DNA of 64,000 bases from Larkinella sp965227735 (GCF_965227735.1 NZ_OZ245776.1:4216001-4280000); one strand, 5' to 3'; positions 28,789 to 37,413 are shown, counted from the first letter of the stretch. Notes: generated by a model from the letters alone, not told the origin. A program made the numbers and translations.

Positions 28789-28807
28789 CGTTTTCCCAAG
28801 ATGGGTT

Positions 28808-29107
28808 TTATTCTACCGCATCATACACCAGAACCTTGCTCCAGTACCGCGCGCAGGTTTCCACAAATTTCAGGTGGATGGGATCTTCCTGATACGCATC
28901 GTGGGCCGCCTGATCGCGGAAAATATAGGTCAGCGACCAGTCGTAGGAATGGTCGATGACGGGCCGACGGGTGTCGGCGGGTTTGCCAATGTACAACGCT
29001 TCAAAATGCGTGATGCCTTTGAGCGTTTCAAGGCCGTCGCGGAGCGCCTGGCGGTCGTCGTCGCTTTCGGGGTTGGTGAGCCAGAAATATACGGTATGAA
29101 CAAACAT
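28808..29107 (-). CDS. Dabb family (stress-responsive alpha/beta barrel) protein
   Basis: This small protein of 99 residues starts MFVHTVYFWLTNPESDDDRQ. The pattern HTVYFWL...GLETLKGI...YDWSLTYIFRDQAAHDAYQEDPIHLKF matches the Dabb ferredoxin-like fold, in which dimers form an alpha/beta barrel. Many members are of unknown function; some are cyclases or stress proteins in plants and bacteria. No signal peptide is present. Its neighbours give no clear clue. Confidence 0.85.
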   Translation of the reverse strand: MFVHTVYFWLTNPESDDDRQALRDGLETLKGITHFEALYIGKPADTRRPVIDHSYDWSLTYIFRDQAAHDAYQEDPIHLKFVETCARYWSKVLVYDAVE

Positions 29108-29171
29108 GCTTGTTTTTTCGACCGGTTCGCCGGTACGGTTTTAGGAGTTAATGCCAAATTGAGCCTGAAAA

Positions 29172-29891
29172 CTAACTATTTTTCTCCAACTGCTTCACCA
29201 ATACTTCGAAATCTTTCGGATAGGGCGCTTCAAAAATCGTTCGTTCGCCATCCAGCAGCGTAAACGTCAGCGAGCGGGCGTGCAGGGCCACACGCTGAAT
29301 CAGCGACTGTTCTTCGGTATCTTTTTTCAGGTTGAATTTCCGCTTCAGATCCGACAGAAAAACCGGTTTTCCGCCGTACGTCGGGTCGTTGGCAATGGGG
29401 GCTTTCAAACACATCAGGTGAACGCGAATCTGGTGCATCCGGCCCGTAATCGGAATACACTCCATGAGCGTGTGCATCCGGTATACTTTCAGCGTATTGA
29501 AAATGGTTTCGGCATCTTTGCCTTTTTGCCGGTCAATTTTCACCGCCGTTCCGTCTTTGATGGGCGAAATGGGCAGGTATACCGAAATGCCTTCGAAATC
29601 GTGAATGCCGTCCACGACGGCGTGGTAGCGTTTGGTCACTTCCCGGTGTTCAAACTGCATGGCCAGGTGGCGGTAGGCCGCCGGGTTTTTGGCAATGGCC
29701 AGAATACCCGACGTGCCTTTGTCCAGGCGGTGGCCGAGCTGGGCATCCGGATGGTAGGCTTTGGCTAAGCGCAGGATACTCTGCGACTTATCGGCATTCC
29801 GTTCGTCGAGCGAAGCAATATTCGCCGGTTTATTGATTAAAATATAGTCGTCGTTCTCGAAAACAATCAGCTCTTCAAAATTCAGTTTCAT
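29172..29891 (-). CDS. RluA family RNA pseudouridine synthase
   Basis: The 239-residue protein has the RluA catalytic motif GHRLDKGTSGIL with the nucleophile Asp57, plus the family segments DYILINKPANI near the N-terminus and ITGRMHQIRVHL in the middle. It lacks an N-terminal S4 domain, so it resembles RluC/RluD-like catalytic cores without an RNA-binding extension. It isomerises uridine to pseudouridine in rRNA or tRNA; the target site cannot be predicted. It is divergent from the tag gene, across a repeat-rich region. Confidence 0.9.
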   Translation of the reverse strand: MKLNFEELIVFENDDYILINKPANIASLDERNADKSQSILRLAKAYHPDAQLGHRLDKGTSGILAIAKNPAAYRHLAMQFEHREVTKRYHAVVDGIHDFEGISVYLPISPIKDGTAVKIDRQKGKDAETIFNTLKVYRMHTLMECIPITGRMHQIRVHLMCLKAPIANDPTYGGKPVFLSDLKRKFNLKKDTEEQSLIQRVALHARSLTFTLLDGERTIFEAPYPKDFEVLVKQLEKNS

Positions 29892-30060
29892 AATACAAAT
29901 GTCCTGAACAACAGAATGCTATCCAAGGCAAAAAGATTCCCTGTCGAAAAACCGGGTGATTGGCAGTGTTATTTTGGGTACAATCTGCAGCGAGTAGGTA
30001 CCGTTCTTCGGCCACAATCCGATAACTTTGTTGTACGATAACCGGATCAGGTGTTGATCC

Positions 30061-30202
30061 AGCCCACGGTTGAAACCGTAGGAAAACCGGGCATAATGAC
30101 CAACCGCCCAACCGTTTCAACGGTTTTGAGATCCTGAAACCGTTGAAACGGTTTTTATCGACGCCGTTTTTGCCTCACTACCCACCGTTAAAACGGTGGG
30201 CT
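30061..30202. repeat. nested palindromes of the AACGGTT type
   Basis: A perfect 17-bp inverted repeat (30110-30126 with 30137-30153, AACCGTTTCAACGGTTT-type) is flanked by shorter palindromes around 30061-30080 and 30181-30202 whose outer parts AGCCCAC and GTGGGCT are also complementary. The unit is closely related to the AAACCGTTTTAACGGTTT palindromes near 43804. The 169 bp between the RluA start and this element show no gene or clear motif. Confidence 0.8.
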
Positions 30203-30230
30203 ATATAAAATTTGACCAATCCGTTTTCCA

Positions 30231-30782
30231 ATGTCCTACTGCACCGCCATCGATTTCATGACCGCCGACCGGAAGGCCCTCCACAAAGCCTACCACGACC
30301 ATCTCTACGGTTTTCCGATCCACGATGACGATGAGCTGTTTTGCCGGCTGGTGCTGGAAATCAATCAGGCTGGTTTGAGTTGGGATACAATCCTGAAAAA
30401 GGAAGCCGGTTTTCGGAAAGCGTACGATAATTTCTCCATTGCCAGCGTAGCGGCTTACACCGACGCCGACCGCGAACGGCTGCTGGCCGATGCGGGTATC
30501 ATCCGCAACCGGCTGAAAGTCAATGCCGCCATCGAAAACGCCAGAACCATCCTGGAACTGCAGAAAGAACACGGTTCGTTTGAAAACTGGCTGGAACTTC
30601 ACCATCCCAAAACCAAAGAAGAATGGGTGAAGCTTTTCAAAAAAACGTTTCGCTTCACCGGTGGTGAAATTGTGAACGAGTTCCTGATGAGCATCGGCTA
30701 TTTGCCCGGCGCTCACGCTCCCGACTGTCCGGTATTTGAAAAGGTGCTGGAGAAAAAACCGTTGTGGACCGCGGGGCGTTAA
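30231..30782 (+). CDS. tag: DNA-3-methyladenine glycosylase I
   Basis: The 183-residue protein matches Tag: the N-terminal Cys4 and the His in AYHDHLYG, and the C-terminal His and Cys in GAHAPDC, correspond to the zinc-binding Cys/His/His/Cys set of the E. coli enzyme. The segment LVLEINQAGLSWDTILKKEAGF is the characteristic helix-hairpin region that recognises 3-methyladenine. It excises 3-methyladenine from alkylated DNA to start base-excision repair. Its stop codon overlaps that of the convergent histidine kinase gene by 4 bp. Confidence 0.92.
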   Translation: MSYCTAIDFMTADRKALHKAYHDHLYGFPIHDDDELFCRLVLEINQAGLSWDTILKKEAGFRKAYDNFSIASVAAYTDADRERLLADAGIIRNRLKVNAAIENARTILELQKEHGSFENWLELHHPKTKEEWVKLFKKTFRFTGGEIVNEFLMSIGYLPGAHAPDCPVFEKVLEKKPLWTAGR

Positions 30783-31813
30783 TCGGCTCTATCGAGCTTG
30801 AAACTGAAAACCGTGCCCTTGTCCGGTTTGCTCATCACCGTGATTTTCGATTTGTGGGCGTTCAGAATGTGCTTCACAATGGCGAGTCCCAGACCGGTGC
30901 CGCCCCGTTCTTTCGAGCGGCTTTTGTCGACGCGGTAAAACCGCTCGAAGATGCGGTTTAGGTGTTCGGGCGGAATGCCGGGGCCGTTGTCGCGCACCTG
31001 AATGATATATTGCTTCTTTTCCTCCTCAAAACTGACCACCACCTTGCCACCGTTGTTGCCGTATTTAATGGCGTTTTCGATCAGGTTGGTGAGCACCTGC
31101 GTGATGCGTTGCGGGTCGGCTTTGACCAGAATACCGCCGGGCTGATCGGATTTGATTTTTAGGGAAGCCTGGCGGGCCAGCGCGTTATTTTCCAGTTGCT
31201 CAAACACCTCCAGCGTAATCTGGTAAATATCCACCGGCTCAAAATGCATCTTCACCTCGCCAGTTTCCAGTTGCGACAGGGCCACGAGGTCTTTCACCAG
31301 CGCATCCAGCCCGTCGAGGCTTTTGGCAGCTTTGGCCAGAAATTTATCCCGCACCTTCTCGTCGTCGATGGCGCCGTCGATGAGCGTGTGTACGAAGCCC
31401 TGTGCGGCAAAAATTGGCGTTTTCAGTTCGTGGGAGACGTCGGCCAGAAACTCGCGCCGGAACTGTTCGAGTCGCCGGAGTTCCTCGATTTCCTTCTGTT
31501 TGCGGGCCACATAGACAAAAATCTCGTCGTTCAGTTTCTTGAAGGGATTGCTGTTTTTAACGATGGTGGTCCGGGAAATCGTGAAATCCTTGATGCGCAG
31601 TTTGTGGATGGTTTTGTAAAGTTTGTTCACCTCGCGGTACACCAGAATTTCGATGGCATACAGAATCAGGAAAAACGAAACGATCAACGACGAAATTGCC
31701 ACCACGAACAGCATGCTGCGCGTGACGCCTTCCACAAACGTCAGAAACACGGCTGTCAGGGCCGAAATCAGACCGGCCAGCAGAAACGCAGCAATACGGG
31801 GGCTAAGCGACAT
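30779..31813 (-). CDS. PhoR-like membrane sensor histidine kinase
   Basis: Two N-terminal hydrophobic segments (about residues 8-27 and 33-53) with a very short periplasmic loop suggest sensing in or at the membrane. A cytoplasmic linker follows, then a HisKA domain with the phospho-acceptor His128 in SHELKTP, and a HATPase_c domain with the N box NLIENAIKYG, DNGPGI (G1), the F box and GGTGLGLAI (G2). It pairs with the response regulator encoded 17 bp upstream, with regulator first and kinase second. Family members in Bacteroidota (PhoR/RprX-like) act in envelope or phosphate control; the signal here is unknown. Confidence 0.92.
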   Translation of the reverse strand: MSLSPRIAAFLLAGLISALTAVFLTFVEGVTRSMLFVVAISSLIVSFFLILYAIEILVYREVNKLYKTIHKLRIKDFTISRTTIVKNSNPFKKLNDEIFVYVARKQKEIEELRRLEQFRREFLADVSHELKTPIFAAQGFVHTLIDGAIDDEKVRDKFLAKAAKSLDGLDALVKDLVALSQLETGEVKMHFEPVDIYQITLEVFEQLENNALARQASLKIKSDQPGGILVKADPQRITQVLTNLIENAIKYGNNGGKVVVSFEEEKKQYIIQVRDNGPGIPPEHLNRIFERFYRVDKSRSKERGGTGLGLAIVKHILNAHKSKITVMSKPDKGTVFSFKLDRAD

Positions 31814-31830
31814 GAAGTAAAGATAACCGC

Positions 31831-32535
31831 TTAACCTTCATCATTGAACATGTATCCGACGCCTTTCAGGGTTTTGATGTAGGTTTCGCCGATTTTTTCC
31901 CGCAATTTCCGGATGTGTACATCGACGGTGCGTTCGAGGACGTAGATATCGACGCCCCAGATTTTTTGCAGCAATTCTTCCCGGCCAAACACTTTGTTGG
32001 GCGACAGCGCGAGGAAAAACAGCAGTTCGAACTCTTTTTTGGGCAGCACGACGGTTTTGTCGCCGGTGGTCACGGTGTAGTTCAGGCGGTTGATGACCAG
32101 TCCGCCGATTTCGATTTTCTCGCCCGGATCGGCTTTCTGGGCTTCTCGCCGGAAGAGGGCGTTGATGCGGCTCATCAGCGCGCGCGGTTTGATGGGCTTC
32201 GTGATGTAGTCGTCGGCCCCGATTTCAAAGGCGGCCACTTCCGAATATTCCTCGGAACGGGCGGTGAGGTAAAGAATAAACGTTTGGCGCAGATCAGGCA
32301 AATTGCGGAGTTGGCGGCCCGTTTCGATGCCGTCGAGTTGCGGCATCATGATATCGAGCAACACCAGTTCGGGAACAAACGAGCGGGCGGTGTCGAGGGC
32401 TTTTCGGCCATCGGGCGCAGTGCGGACGTCGTACCCTTCTTTCTCCAGATTGTATTGCAACAACTCGACAATATCGGGGTCGTCGTCGACCACCAGCACA
32501 CGGTGGAGTTGTTGGGAAGTCTTCGTGGCACTCAT
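31831..32535 (-). CDS. OmpR/PhoB family response regulator
   Basis: The receiver domain (about residues 12-130) has the acidic pocket VVDDDPD and the phosphorylation site Asp61 in LLDIMMP; KPIKP supplies the conserved Lys. A winged-helix DNA-binding domain follows (about 140-232, with LPKKEFELLFFLALSPNKVFGREELLQKIWG and TVDVHIRKLREKIG). It is the probable partner of the downstream PhoR-like kinase. It is cytosolic and binds DNA when phosphorylated. A TACCTTCG box on the minus strand at 32564-32571 could be the -7 element, although no -33 element is seen at the usual distance. Confidence 0.93.
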   Translation of the reverse strand: MSATKTSQQLHRVLVVDDDPDIVELLQYNLEKEGYDVRTAPDGRKALDTARSFVPELVLLDIMMPQLDGIETGRQLRNLPDLRQTFILYLTARSEEYSEVAAFEIGADDYITKPIKPRALMSRINALFRREAQKADPGEKIEIGGLVINRLNYTVTTGDKTVVLPKKEFELLFFLALSPNKVFGREELLQKIWGVDIYVLERTVDVHIRKLREKIGETYIKTLKGVGYMFNDEG

Positions 32536-32779
32536 TCTCAGGTTTGTTGGTGTAATTCGGGATCGAAGGTACGCGCTGTGTCAGCAATTTTACGAAGTTA
32601 ACTCTATTGTTAACAAAAACTTAACACGCAGTGGCGTTACCCGGTATAATACGAAGCCATTCAAAAAAAGGGTCGATTAGATGGGTAAACCGGAAGGTAT
32701 TCTTTAGTACTTTCGGTTAAAACGACTAAAATAGTAACAAACTGGTTGAGTTAACCGGGGAGAGCCCTGGAAGGGCGGT
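32536..32779. other. upstream region of the response regulator; no gene seen
   Basis: This AT-rich stretch has no credible reading frame. TACTTTCG at 32708-32715 on the plus strand resembles a -7 box but lies nearly 300 bp from the next plus-strand gene. Confidence 0.4.
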
Positions 32780-32899
32780 CTGTCACTAGTCCACAGCCGA
32801 CAGCAACTCGTGGTAGCTCCGGAGGAGCGGCCTGAAGATGTTTTTAGACCGCTCCTCCGGAGCTACCACGAGTTGCTATCGGCTGTGGACTAGTGACAG
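32780..32899. repeat. long inverted repeat, 53-bp arms
   Basis: Arms 32780-32832 and 32847-32899 are complementary at 51 of 53 positions around a 14-nt loop. A looser complementarity extends outward (about 32762-32779 and 32900-32916). Internal palindromes such as GCTCCGGAGGAGC add further structure. It lies between the divergent response regulator and GH43 genes and looks like a dispersed non-autonomous element. Confidence 0.88.
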
Positions 32900-32999
32900 G
32901 ACAGGCCTCCGGCCTTCATTCAAACAACTTCTAATCCATTTAGCGTGATAAATCGCTGAAAAAAACTGAATTGTCCGATCATGAACAGACCGCAACCCC

Positions 33000-33992
33000 A
33001 TGCTTAAAAAAGCCGTATTGATCGTCGCCCTGATTACCGTTTACCTGACCCCGGTTTTTTCGCAAAACCGGGCGCCTGTGCTTCGTCAGGATGTGCCACT
33101 GGATTCCATTCGCCTGAGCGACCCGTTTATTTTGGCGGACAAAAATACCTCAACATACTACATGACCGGTACGGGGGGCATGCTGTGGAAAAGCAAAGAC
33201 CTGAAAAAATGGACCGGCCCTTTCAAAGTAACCCACACTGATCCTGAGTCCTGGATGGGATCAAACCCGATGATCTGGGCGGCCGAACTGCATCAGTACA
33301 AAGACAAATACTACTATTTTGCCACCTTCACCAACCGGGCGGTGAAAATCGATACAGTCGGCGAAAACATCATCGAACGCCGGGCCAGCCATGTTTTGGT
33401 GAGTGATCAGCCGGAAGGGCCTTACGTTCCCATGAAAGACCCTACCTACCTGCCTGCCGATAAGCCAACGCTGGATGGCACCTTGTGGGTGGAGAAGGAC
33501 GGAAAACCGTATATGGTTTATTGTTACGAATGGCTGCAAAACCTGAATGGAACGATTGAGAAAATCGAACTGAAACCGGATTTAAGCGGGTCGATTGGCG
33601 AAGGAAAACTGCTGTTTCGGGCCAGCGAAAGCCCCTGGAGTCGGGAGAATGGCGGGAATGGCCCCAACAAAGTGACCGACGGGCCGTATGTATTCCGCAC
33701 CGGAACCGGCAGGCTGGCCATGCTCTGGACGAGTTGGATCGGGGATGTCTATACACAGGGCATTGCCTATTCGAAAAGCGGCACGCTGGATGGCCCCTGG
33801 CTCCACGAAAAAGAGCCCATCACCCCGCCCAATTACGGTCACGGCATGTTGTTTCGGACCCTGAATGGCACCTGGTTGATGTCGCTTCACAGCCATAAAA
33901 GCACGAACGGTCGTACGCACCGGGTTCCGCATTTGTTCGAAGTAGACTTTTCGGGTGATAAACTGGTGGTCGGGAAGCCTTATTTGCCTTAG
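33000..33992 (+). CDS. secreted glycoside hydrolase family 43-like protein
   Basis: A signal peptide (MLKKAVLIVALITVYLTPVFSQ) precedes a five-bladed beta-propeller of the GH43/GH117 clan type. Asp41 in LSDPFIL is the expected general base and Asp159 in LDGTLWV the pKa-modulating residue. The usual catalytic Glu position appears as Asp227 in VTDGPYVFR; this TDGP form seems to be a subfamily trait rather than an error. GH43 enzymes act on arabinose- or xylose-containing glycans. No SusCD pair or other CAZyme is next to it, so it is a solitary enzyme. Substrate unknown. Confidence 0.82.
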   Translation: MLKKAVLIVALITVYLTPVFSQNRAPVLRQDVPLDSIRLSDPFILADKNTSTYYMTGTGGMLWKSKDLKKWTGPFKVTHTDPESWMGSNPMIWAAELHQYKDKYYYFATFTNRAVKIDTVGENIIERRASHVLVSDQPEGPYVPMKDPTYLPADKPTLDGTLWVEKDGKPYMVYCYEWLQNLNGTIEKIELKPDLSGSIGEGKLLFRASESPWSRENGGNGPNKVTDGPYVFRTGTGRLAMLWTSWIGDVYTQGIAYSKSGTLDGPWLHEKEPITPPNYGHGMLFRTLNGTWLMSLHSHKSTNGRTHRVPHLFEVDFSGDKLVVGKPYLP

Positions 33993-34018
33993 TCATAGGC
34001 GGGCATTTGTAGGAATTT

Positions 34019-34864
34019 CTACTTTCTCCGAATCAAATACATCCTTCCCCGTTCATTCGTCATCACCAGATCCGTGTTGTTCACAAACACCAGCCCTTCG
34101 GTTTGCCCCCGTGGAATCCGGAGGCAGCGCGTCGGATGCTGAAAATCGATGCGGTTATTTTTCTGCTCAAACAAGAAAATCTTGCCGTAGGTCAACACCG
34201 CCAGCGTCTGGCCGTCGGGGCTGAGGGCGGCATCGGTCACCATGCTTTTTAGAAAAATGCTGTCGGTGGGAACGAGGGCGTGGTCCCCGCCCTGGGCGGG
34301 CATCCCGTAGAGGTTGACCAGCCGCCGGGGTTGCGACCGGTTTTTTGACACCAGAAACAAGCTGTCTTTGGCGGTAAAAAGGGCCTCACTGTCGAAATTA
34401 CGCGTATCTTTCGACGCCGGAAAGGATTTCTGCCGGGCGTAATGAAACGGAATGGTCTGAAAATCGTTAGGTTGTTTGGGATTGATCCGGTAAATGCGGA
34501 GATCCGTTCGGGCGTTGGCATTATTGCCGATGTCGCCGATGAACACCGCCGTGGTGTCCTGGCTCGCCAGGGCTTCCCAATCCCGGTTTTTCAGCATCGG
34601 CAGGGGCAGCGAATCGACGAGCGACCCGTCGCGGGCCACTTCGTAGAGTGTGGGTAGGCCCCCGCTGTCGTTGTGCGTCCAGAACGTGTTGCGACCGACC
34701 CGATACGACAGCCCCGAACTTTCGTTGACCACCGGTGCCAGCCGCCCCACCCGCGAAACCGCATACTGAGCCCGCCCGCTGCGAAAACCGCTGCGTTTGT
34801 TCTCCGTGTGGCAGGAGCAAAGGGCCACTTTAAGCGAAAATAAAAACAGAAGAAAAGAGGTCAT
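34019..34864 (-). CDS. secreted beta-propeller-like protein of unknown function
   Basis: The protein (281 residues from the ATG at 34864) starts with a hydrophobic signal ending near ALCSC, which could be a lipoprotein or Sec signal. The body contains repeated strand patterns typical of beta-propellers: SSGLSYRVGRNTFWTHNDSG, DWEALASQDTTAVFIGDIGNN, RNFDSEALFTAKDSLFLVSKN and MVTDAALSPDGQTLAVLTYGK. Similar HNDSGG and IGDIGDN phrases occur in extracellular lactonase- or phytase-like propellers, but I cannot assign an activity. It is divergent from the AI-2E transporter with 25 bp between the starts; a longer frame upstream would overlap that gene. Confidence 0.75.
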   Translation of the reverse strand: MTSFLLFLFSLKVALCSCHTENKRSGFRSGRAQYAVSRVGRLAPVVNESSGLSYRVGRNTFWTHNDSGGLPTLYEVARDGSLVDSLPLPMLKNRDWEALASQDTTAVFIGDIGNNANARTDLRIYRINPKQPNDFQTIPFHYARQKSFPASKDTRNFDSEALFTAKDSLFLVSKNRSQPRRLVNLYGMPAQGGDHALVPTDSIFLKSMVTDAALSPDGQTLAVLTYGKIFLFEQKNNRIDFQHPTRCLRIPRGQTEGLVFVNNTDLVMTNERGRMYLIRRK

Positions 34865-34889
34865 AATTTCGAATACCGCACCTAAAAAT

Positions 34890-36023
34890 ATGGAAAACAA
34901 ATTACCTGAAGTCAATCTACCGTCGTACGTCCGGTTTGCCTGCATCATGATTGTGCTGACGATTCTGGTCTACTGGCTGTCGGCCATGCAGGAACTGATC
35001 GTACCACTGGTTTTTTCGATACTATTCGCCATGATCCTGTATCCGATCAACCACCGGCTCGAAGGTTGGCGGGTGCCGCGCGTACCGGCCATTCTGATTT
35101 GTCTGGTGATCATGATCGGCTTCTTTTACCTGCTCTTTTACCTCATTTCCCTGCAAATTTCCAGTTTCACCAGCGAAGCGCCCAAATTGCTCGAACGGGG
35201 TAATCAGATTCTGGACAGGCTGCAGACGTTCGGGGAAGACCGGTTTCACATCGAACGCTCAAGAATGGTGGCCGAGGCCCGGAGTTACGTCAACAACCTG
35301 ATACGCGAAAGCGGTTCTTTTCTGACGTCCACCTTGCTGGCTACCACCAACACGCTGTCGACCATCTCGATTGTGCCGTTGTATATTTTCTTTCTGATGC
35401 TATACCGCGACTTCTTCCGGTCGTTTTTCTACAAAGTATTCAAAAGCACGAAACGAGCCAAGATCGACGTTGTTTTTGGCCGCATCTACACCGTTGTCAA
35501 GGATTACCTGGTCGGACTGGTACTTGTCATCATCATTGTGGGCGTACTGAACACCGTCGGGCTGCTGATTTTAGGCATCGATTATGCCGTCTTTTTCGGA
35601 TTTCTGGGCGCGTTCATGATCCTGATTCCATACATCGGCATTCTGATCGGCTCGTTGTTGCCGGCGCTGTTCACGCTGCTCACCCACGACAATCCGCTGG
35701 TTGCCCTGGGTGTTATCGGCGTGTTTTCGTTCGTTCAGATTCTGGAAGGCAACTTCATCACGCCCTACATCGTGGGTTCTAAAGTCAGCATCAACCCGCT
35801 GGCGGCCATTATCGTCCTGTTACTCTGGGGGCAGTTGTGGGGCGTGACCGGCCTGATTCTGGCGCTGCCCATGACGGCCATTCTCAAAGTGGTCTTCGAT
35901 GCCGTCGAACCGCTCAAACCATACGGTTTCCTGTTGGGTGAAGCCGAACGCCCGAAAAAACCAATGAACGTCAAGGAGTTGACGGACAAGCTGCCGAAAA
36001 AGGTCAAGGATTTGGTGGACTAA
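34890..36023 (+). CDS. AI-2E family transporter (PerM/TqsA-like)
   Basis: The 377-residue polytopic inner-membrane protein has the family layout: two N-terminal helices (LTILVYWLSAMQELIVPLVFSILFAMILYP), a soluble helical region (about 85-160), and five or six further helices with the conserved FGFLGAFMILIPYIGILIGSLLPA and LEGNFITPYIVGSKVSINPLAA segments. Members include the AI-2 exporter TqsA and Na+/H+ antiporter-like proteins, so substrate assignment from family alone is unsafe. The ATG at 34890 is chosen over 34797, which lies within the divergent gene. Confidence 0.9.
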   Translation: MENKLPEVNLPSYVRFACIMIVLTILVYWLSAMQELIVPLVFSILFAMILYPINHRLEGWRVPRVPAILICLVIMIGFFYLLFYLISLQISSFTSEAPKLLERGNQILDRLQTFGEDRFHIERSRMVAEARSYVNNLIRESGSFLTSTLLATTNTLSTISIVPLYIFFLMLYRDFFRSFFYKVFKSTKRAKIDVVFGRIYTVVKDYLVGLVLVIIIVGVLNTVGLLILGIDYAVFFGFLGAFMILIPYIGILIGSLLPALFTLLTHDNPLVALGVIGVFSFVQILEGNFITPYIVGSKVSINPLAAIIVLLLWGQLWGVTGLILALPMTAILKVVFDAVEPLKPYGFLLGEAERPKKPMNVKELTDKLPKKVKDLVD

Positions 36024-36026
36024 GAT

Positions 36027-36097
36027 CCCTAAATCCCCTGAAGGGGACTTGGACACAGCTTAAACCGGATGCCAAGTCCCCTTCAGGGGATTTAGGG
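36027..36097. repeat. palindromic element with AAATCCCCTGAAGGGGACTT arms
   Basis: A perfect 26-bp inverted repeat (36027-36052 and 36072-36097) encloses a 19-nt loop. It fills the 80-bp gap between two convergent genes, starting 3 bp after one stop codon and ending 6 bp before the other. It may serve both genes as a terminator. The arm sequence is of a type I know to be common between genes in Bacteroidota. Confidence 0.9.
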
Positions 36098-36103
36098 GCT
36101 ATA

Positions 36104-36733
36104 TTAAAACTTCAACGGGTCCAGATTCTTGAAATGGCCGTTCATCTTAATGCGGTCTTTGGTGCGTTCCATTTCCGAAACCACCGGCAACACCCGGTCG
36201 AGGTGGCGGATCAGAAACCGCTGGCGTTCGTTTTCGTGGTCGATCGTCAGCAGTTCGTATTCTTCCTCAACCGACAAACCGATTTTGTGCGCTACCCGAA
36301 AGGATAGGAGGGGTGTTTCTTCGTCGATTTCGGATTTGATCTGCAGCAGTCGGTATAGCCGGGTCAGTTTGACAATCAGTTCATCCAGGTGGTCGCCCAT
36401 TTCGGGTTCAACTTCCACCACCTGCACGGTGCCGCCCGCGTAGAGTTTTCCCGGCGACGGATTTTCGAAGTTGGCAACCCGAAAAATCCGGAGTCCTTTC
36501 GATTTGATGTCCATTCGGCCGTCGTCGTAGCGTTTGTGCAGCGAGGTAACGCTCATTTCGGTGCCGTAGCCGGGCAGTTTGTTGTTGATAAACGCCGGAA
36601 TACCAAAGGTTTGGCCTTTTTCCAGGCATTCCGCGATCAACTGCCGGTAGCGTTCTTCAAAAATGTGCAGGTTGAGATCTTCGTTGGGATACACAACCAG
36701 GTTCAGCGGGAAGAGAGGCAAATAAATTTCCAT
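36104..36733 (-). CDS. LON N-terminal substrate-binding domain protein
   Basis: The 209-residue protein consists of a single LON substrate-binding (LAN) domain: LPLFPLNLVVYPNEDLNLHIFEERYRQLI at the N-terminus, the conserved FGIPAF region and a helical C-terminal half. It lacks the AAA+ and protease domains of Lon, as is common in stand-alone LON-domain proteins. The function of such proteins is not settled; they may bind unfolded substrate. It begins 1 bp after the gldH stop on the minus strand, so the two are probably cotranscribed. Confidence 0.88.
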   Translation of the reverse strand: MEIYLPLFPLNLVVYPNEDLNLHIFEERYRQLIAECLEKGQTFGIPAFINNKLPGYGTEMSVTSLHKRYDDGRMDIKSKGLRIFRVANFENPSPGKLYAGGTVQVVEVEPEMGDHLDELIVKLTRLYRLLQIKSEIDEETPLLSFRVAHKIGLSVEEEYELLTIDHENERQRFLIRHLDRVLPVVSEMERTKDRIKMNGHFKNLDPLKF

Positions 36734-36734
36734 A

Positions 36735-37208
36735 CTACAAGTCTTTTTCCACCGTCACGCCCACGCTGTAAATCTCCGGCAGGGGGTTCTGGCGCATGTA
36801 TTGCCGCAAGCGGATCGTGTATTTTCCACTCCGGGGAAAACGGTATTTTTTCATCATGCTGATCCGGTGATCGAACAGATCGCCCAGACCGTCGCCATAC
36901 GGTTTTCCGGTTTTTGGGTCGAGCAGCGTCAATTCGTCCTGTTTCGACTCCAGCATTTTTCCGGTTCCGTCCAGCAAATAACGACGGATGTACAGGTTGT
37001 AGTACGGATACGAAACACTGTTCCGGATGTTGTAATAAACGGAATAGGTGACCGTCGTATCGGCAATTTCAAACGTGAACTCCGGCGTATTTTTGATGTA
37101 CCAGGTGCCGTCTTCGATGTCATCGATTCCTTTATAAACCGCCTTTTCGTCGCAACCCGCCAGCAGCAGCCACAATCCGGCCAGTAATCCTATCGGTAAT
37201 TTCTTCAT
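36735..37208 (-). CDS. gldH: gliding motility lipoprotein GldH
   Basis: The lipoprotein signal MKKLPIGLLAGLWLLLAGC has Cys19 followed by acidic residues, consistent with an outer-membrane lipoprotein. The body has the GldH pattern: IEDGTWYIKNTPEFTFEIADTTVTYSVYYNIRN, then LYIRRYLLDGTGK and a C-terminal beta-rich part ending EIYSVGVTVEKDL. GldH is required for gliding and type IX secretion in Flavobacterium, though many non-gliding relatives keep it. The start at 37208 is chosen because the longer frame to 37259 places 17 residues before the signal peptide. Confidence 0.88.
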   Translation of the reverse strand: MKKLPIGLLAGLWLLLAGCDEKAVYKGIDDIEDGTWYIKNTPEFTFEIADTTVTYSVYYNIRNSVSYPYYNLYIRRYLLDGTGKMLESKQDELTLLDPKTGKPYGDGLGDLFDHRISMMKKYRFPRSGKYTIRLRQYMRQNPLPEIYSVGVTVEKDL

Positions 37209-37289
37209 GGAGCGTAAGCTGTCTTTACACAAAACTACGACCCTCCCGCGTAGATTCAAATTAAGGCCGTGGCCGGGGATCAGAATAAA

Positions 37290-37335
37290 AAACTACGAAA
37301 ATAGTTTGCAAGCTACGCAAACCGTTCTATATTCG
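37290..37335 (+). promoter_or_regulatory. promoter and BlaI-type operators of the blaI-blaR1 operon
   Basis: TTTG at 37305-37308 and TATATTCG at 37328-37335, with 19 nt between, fit the Bacteroidota promoter (one mismatch in the -7). Two perfect dyads overlap it: AAACTA-6-TAGTTT (37290-37307) and GTTTGC-7-GCAAAC (37304-37322). They cover the -33 element and part of the spacer, where a BlaI-type repressor would block RNA polymerase. Confidence 0.75.
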
Positions 37336-37413
37336 TCATTATGGAGTCAGGACCTTCTAAATGGTCACCGGTTTTTGATCCGGACAGAACTTTGTTAACC
37401 TAAAATAAGCGCG

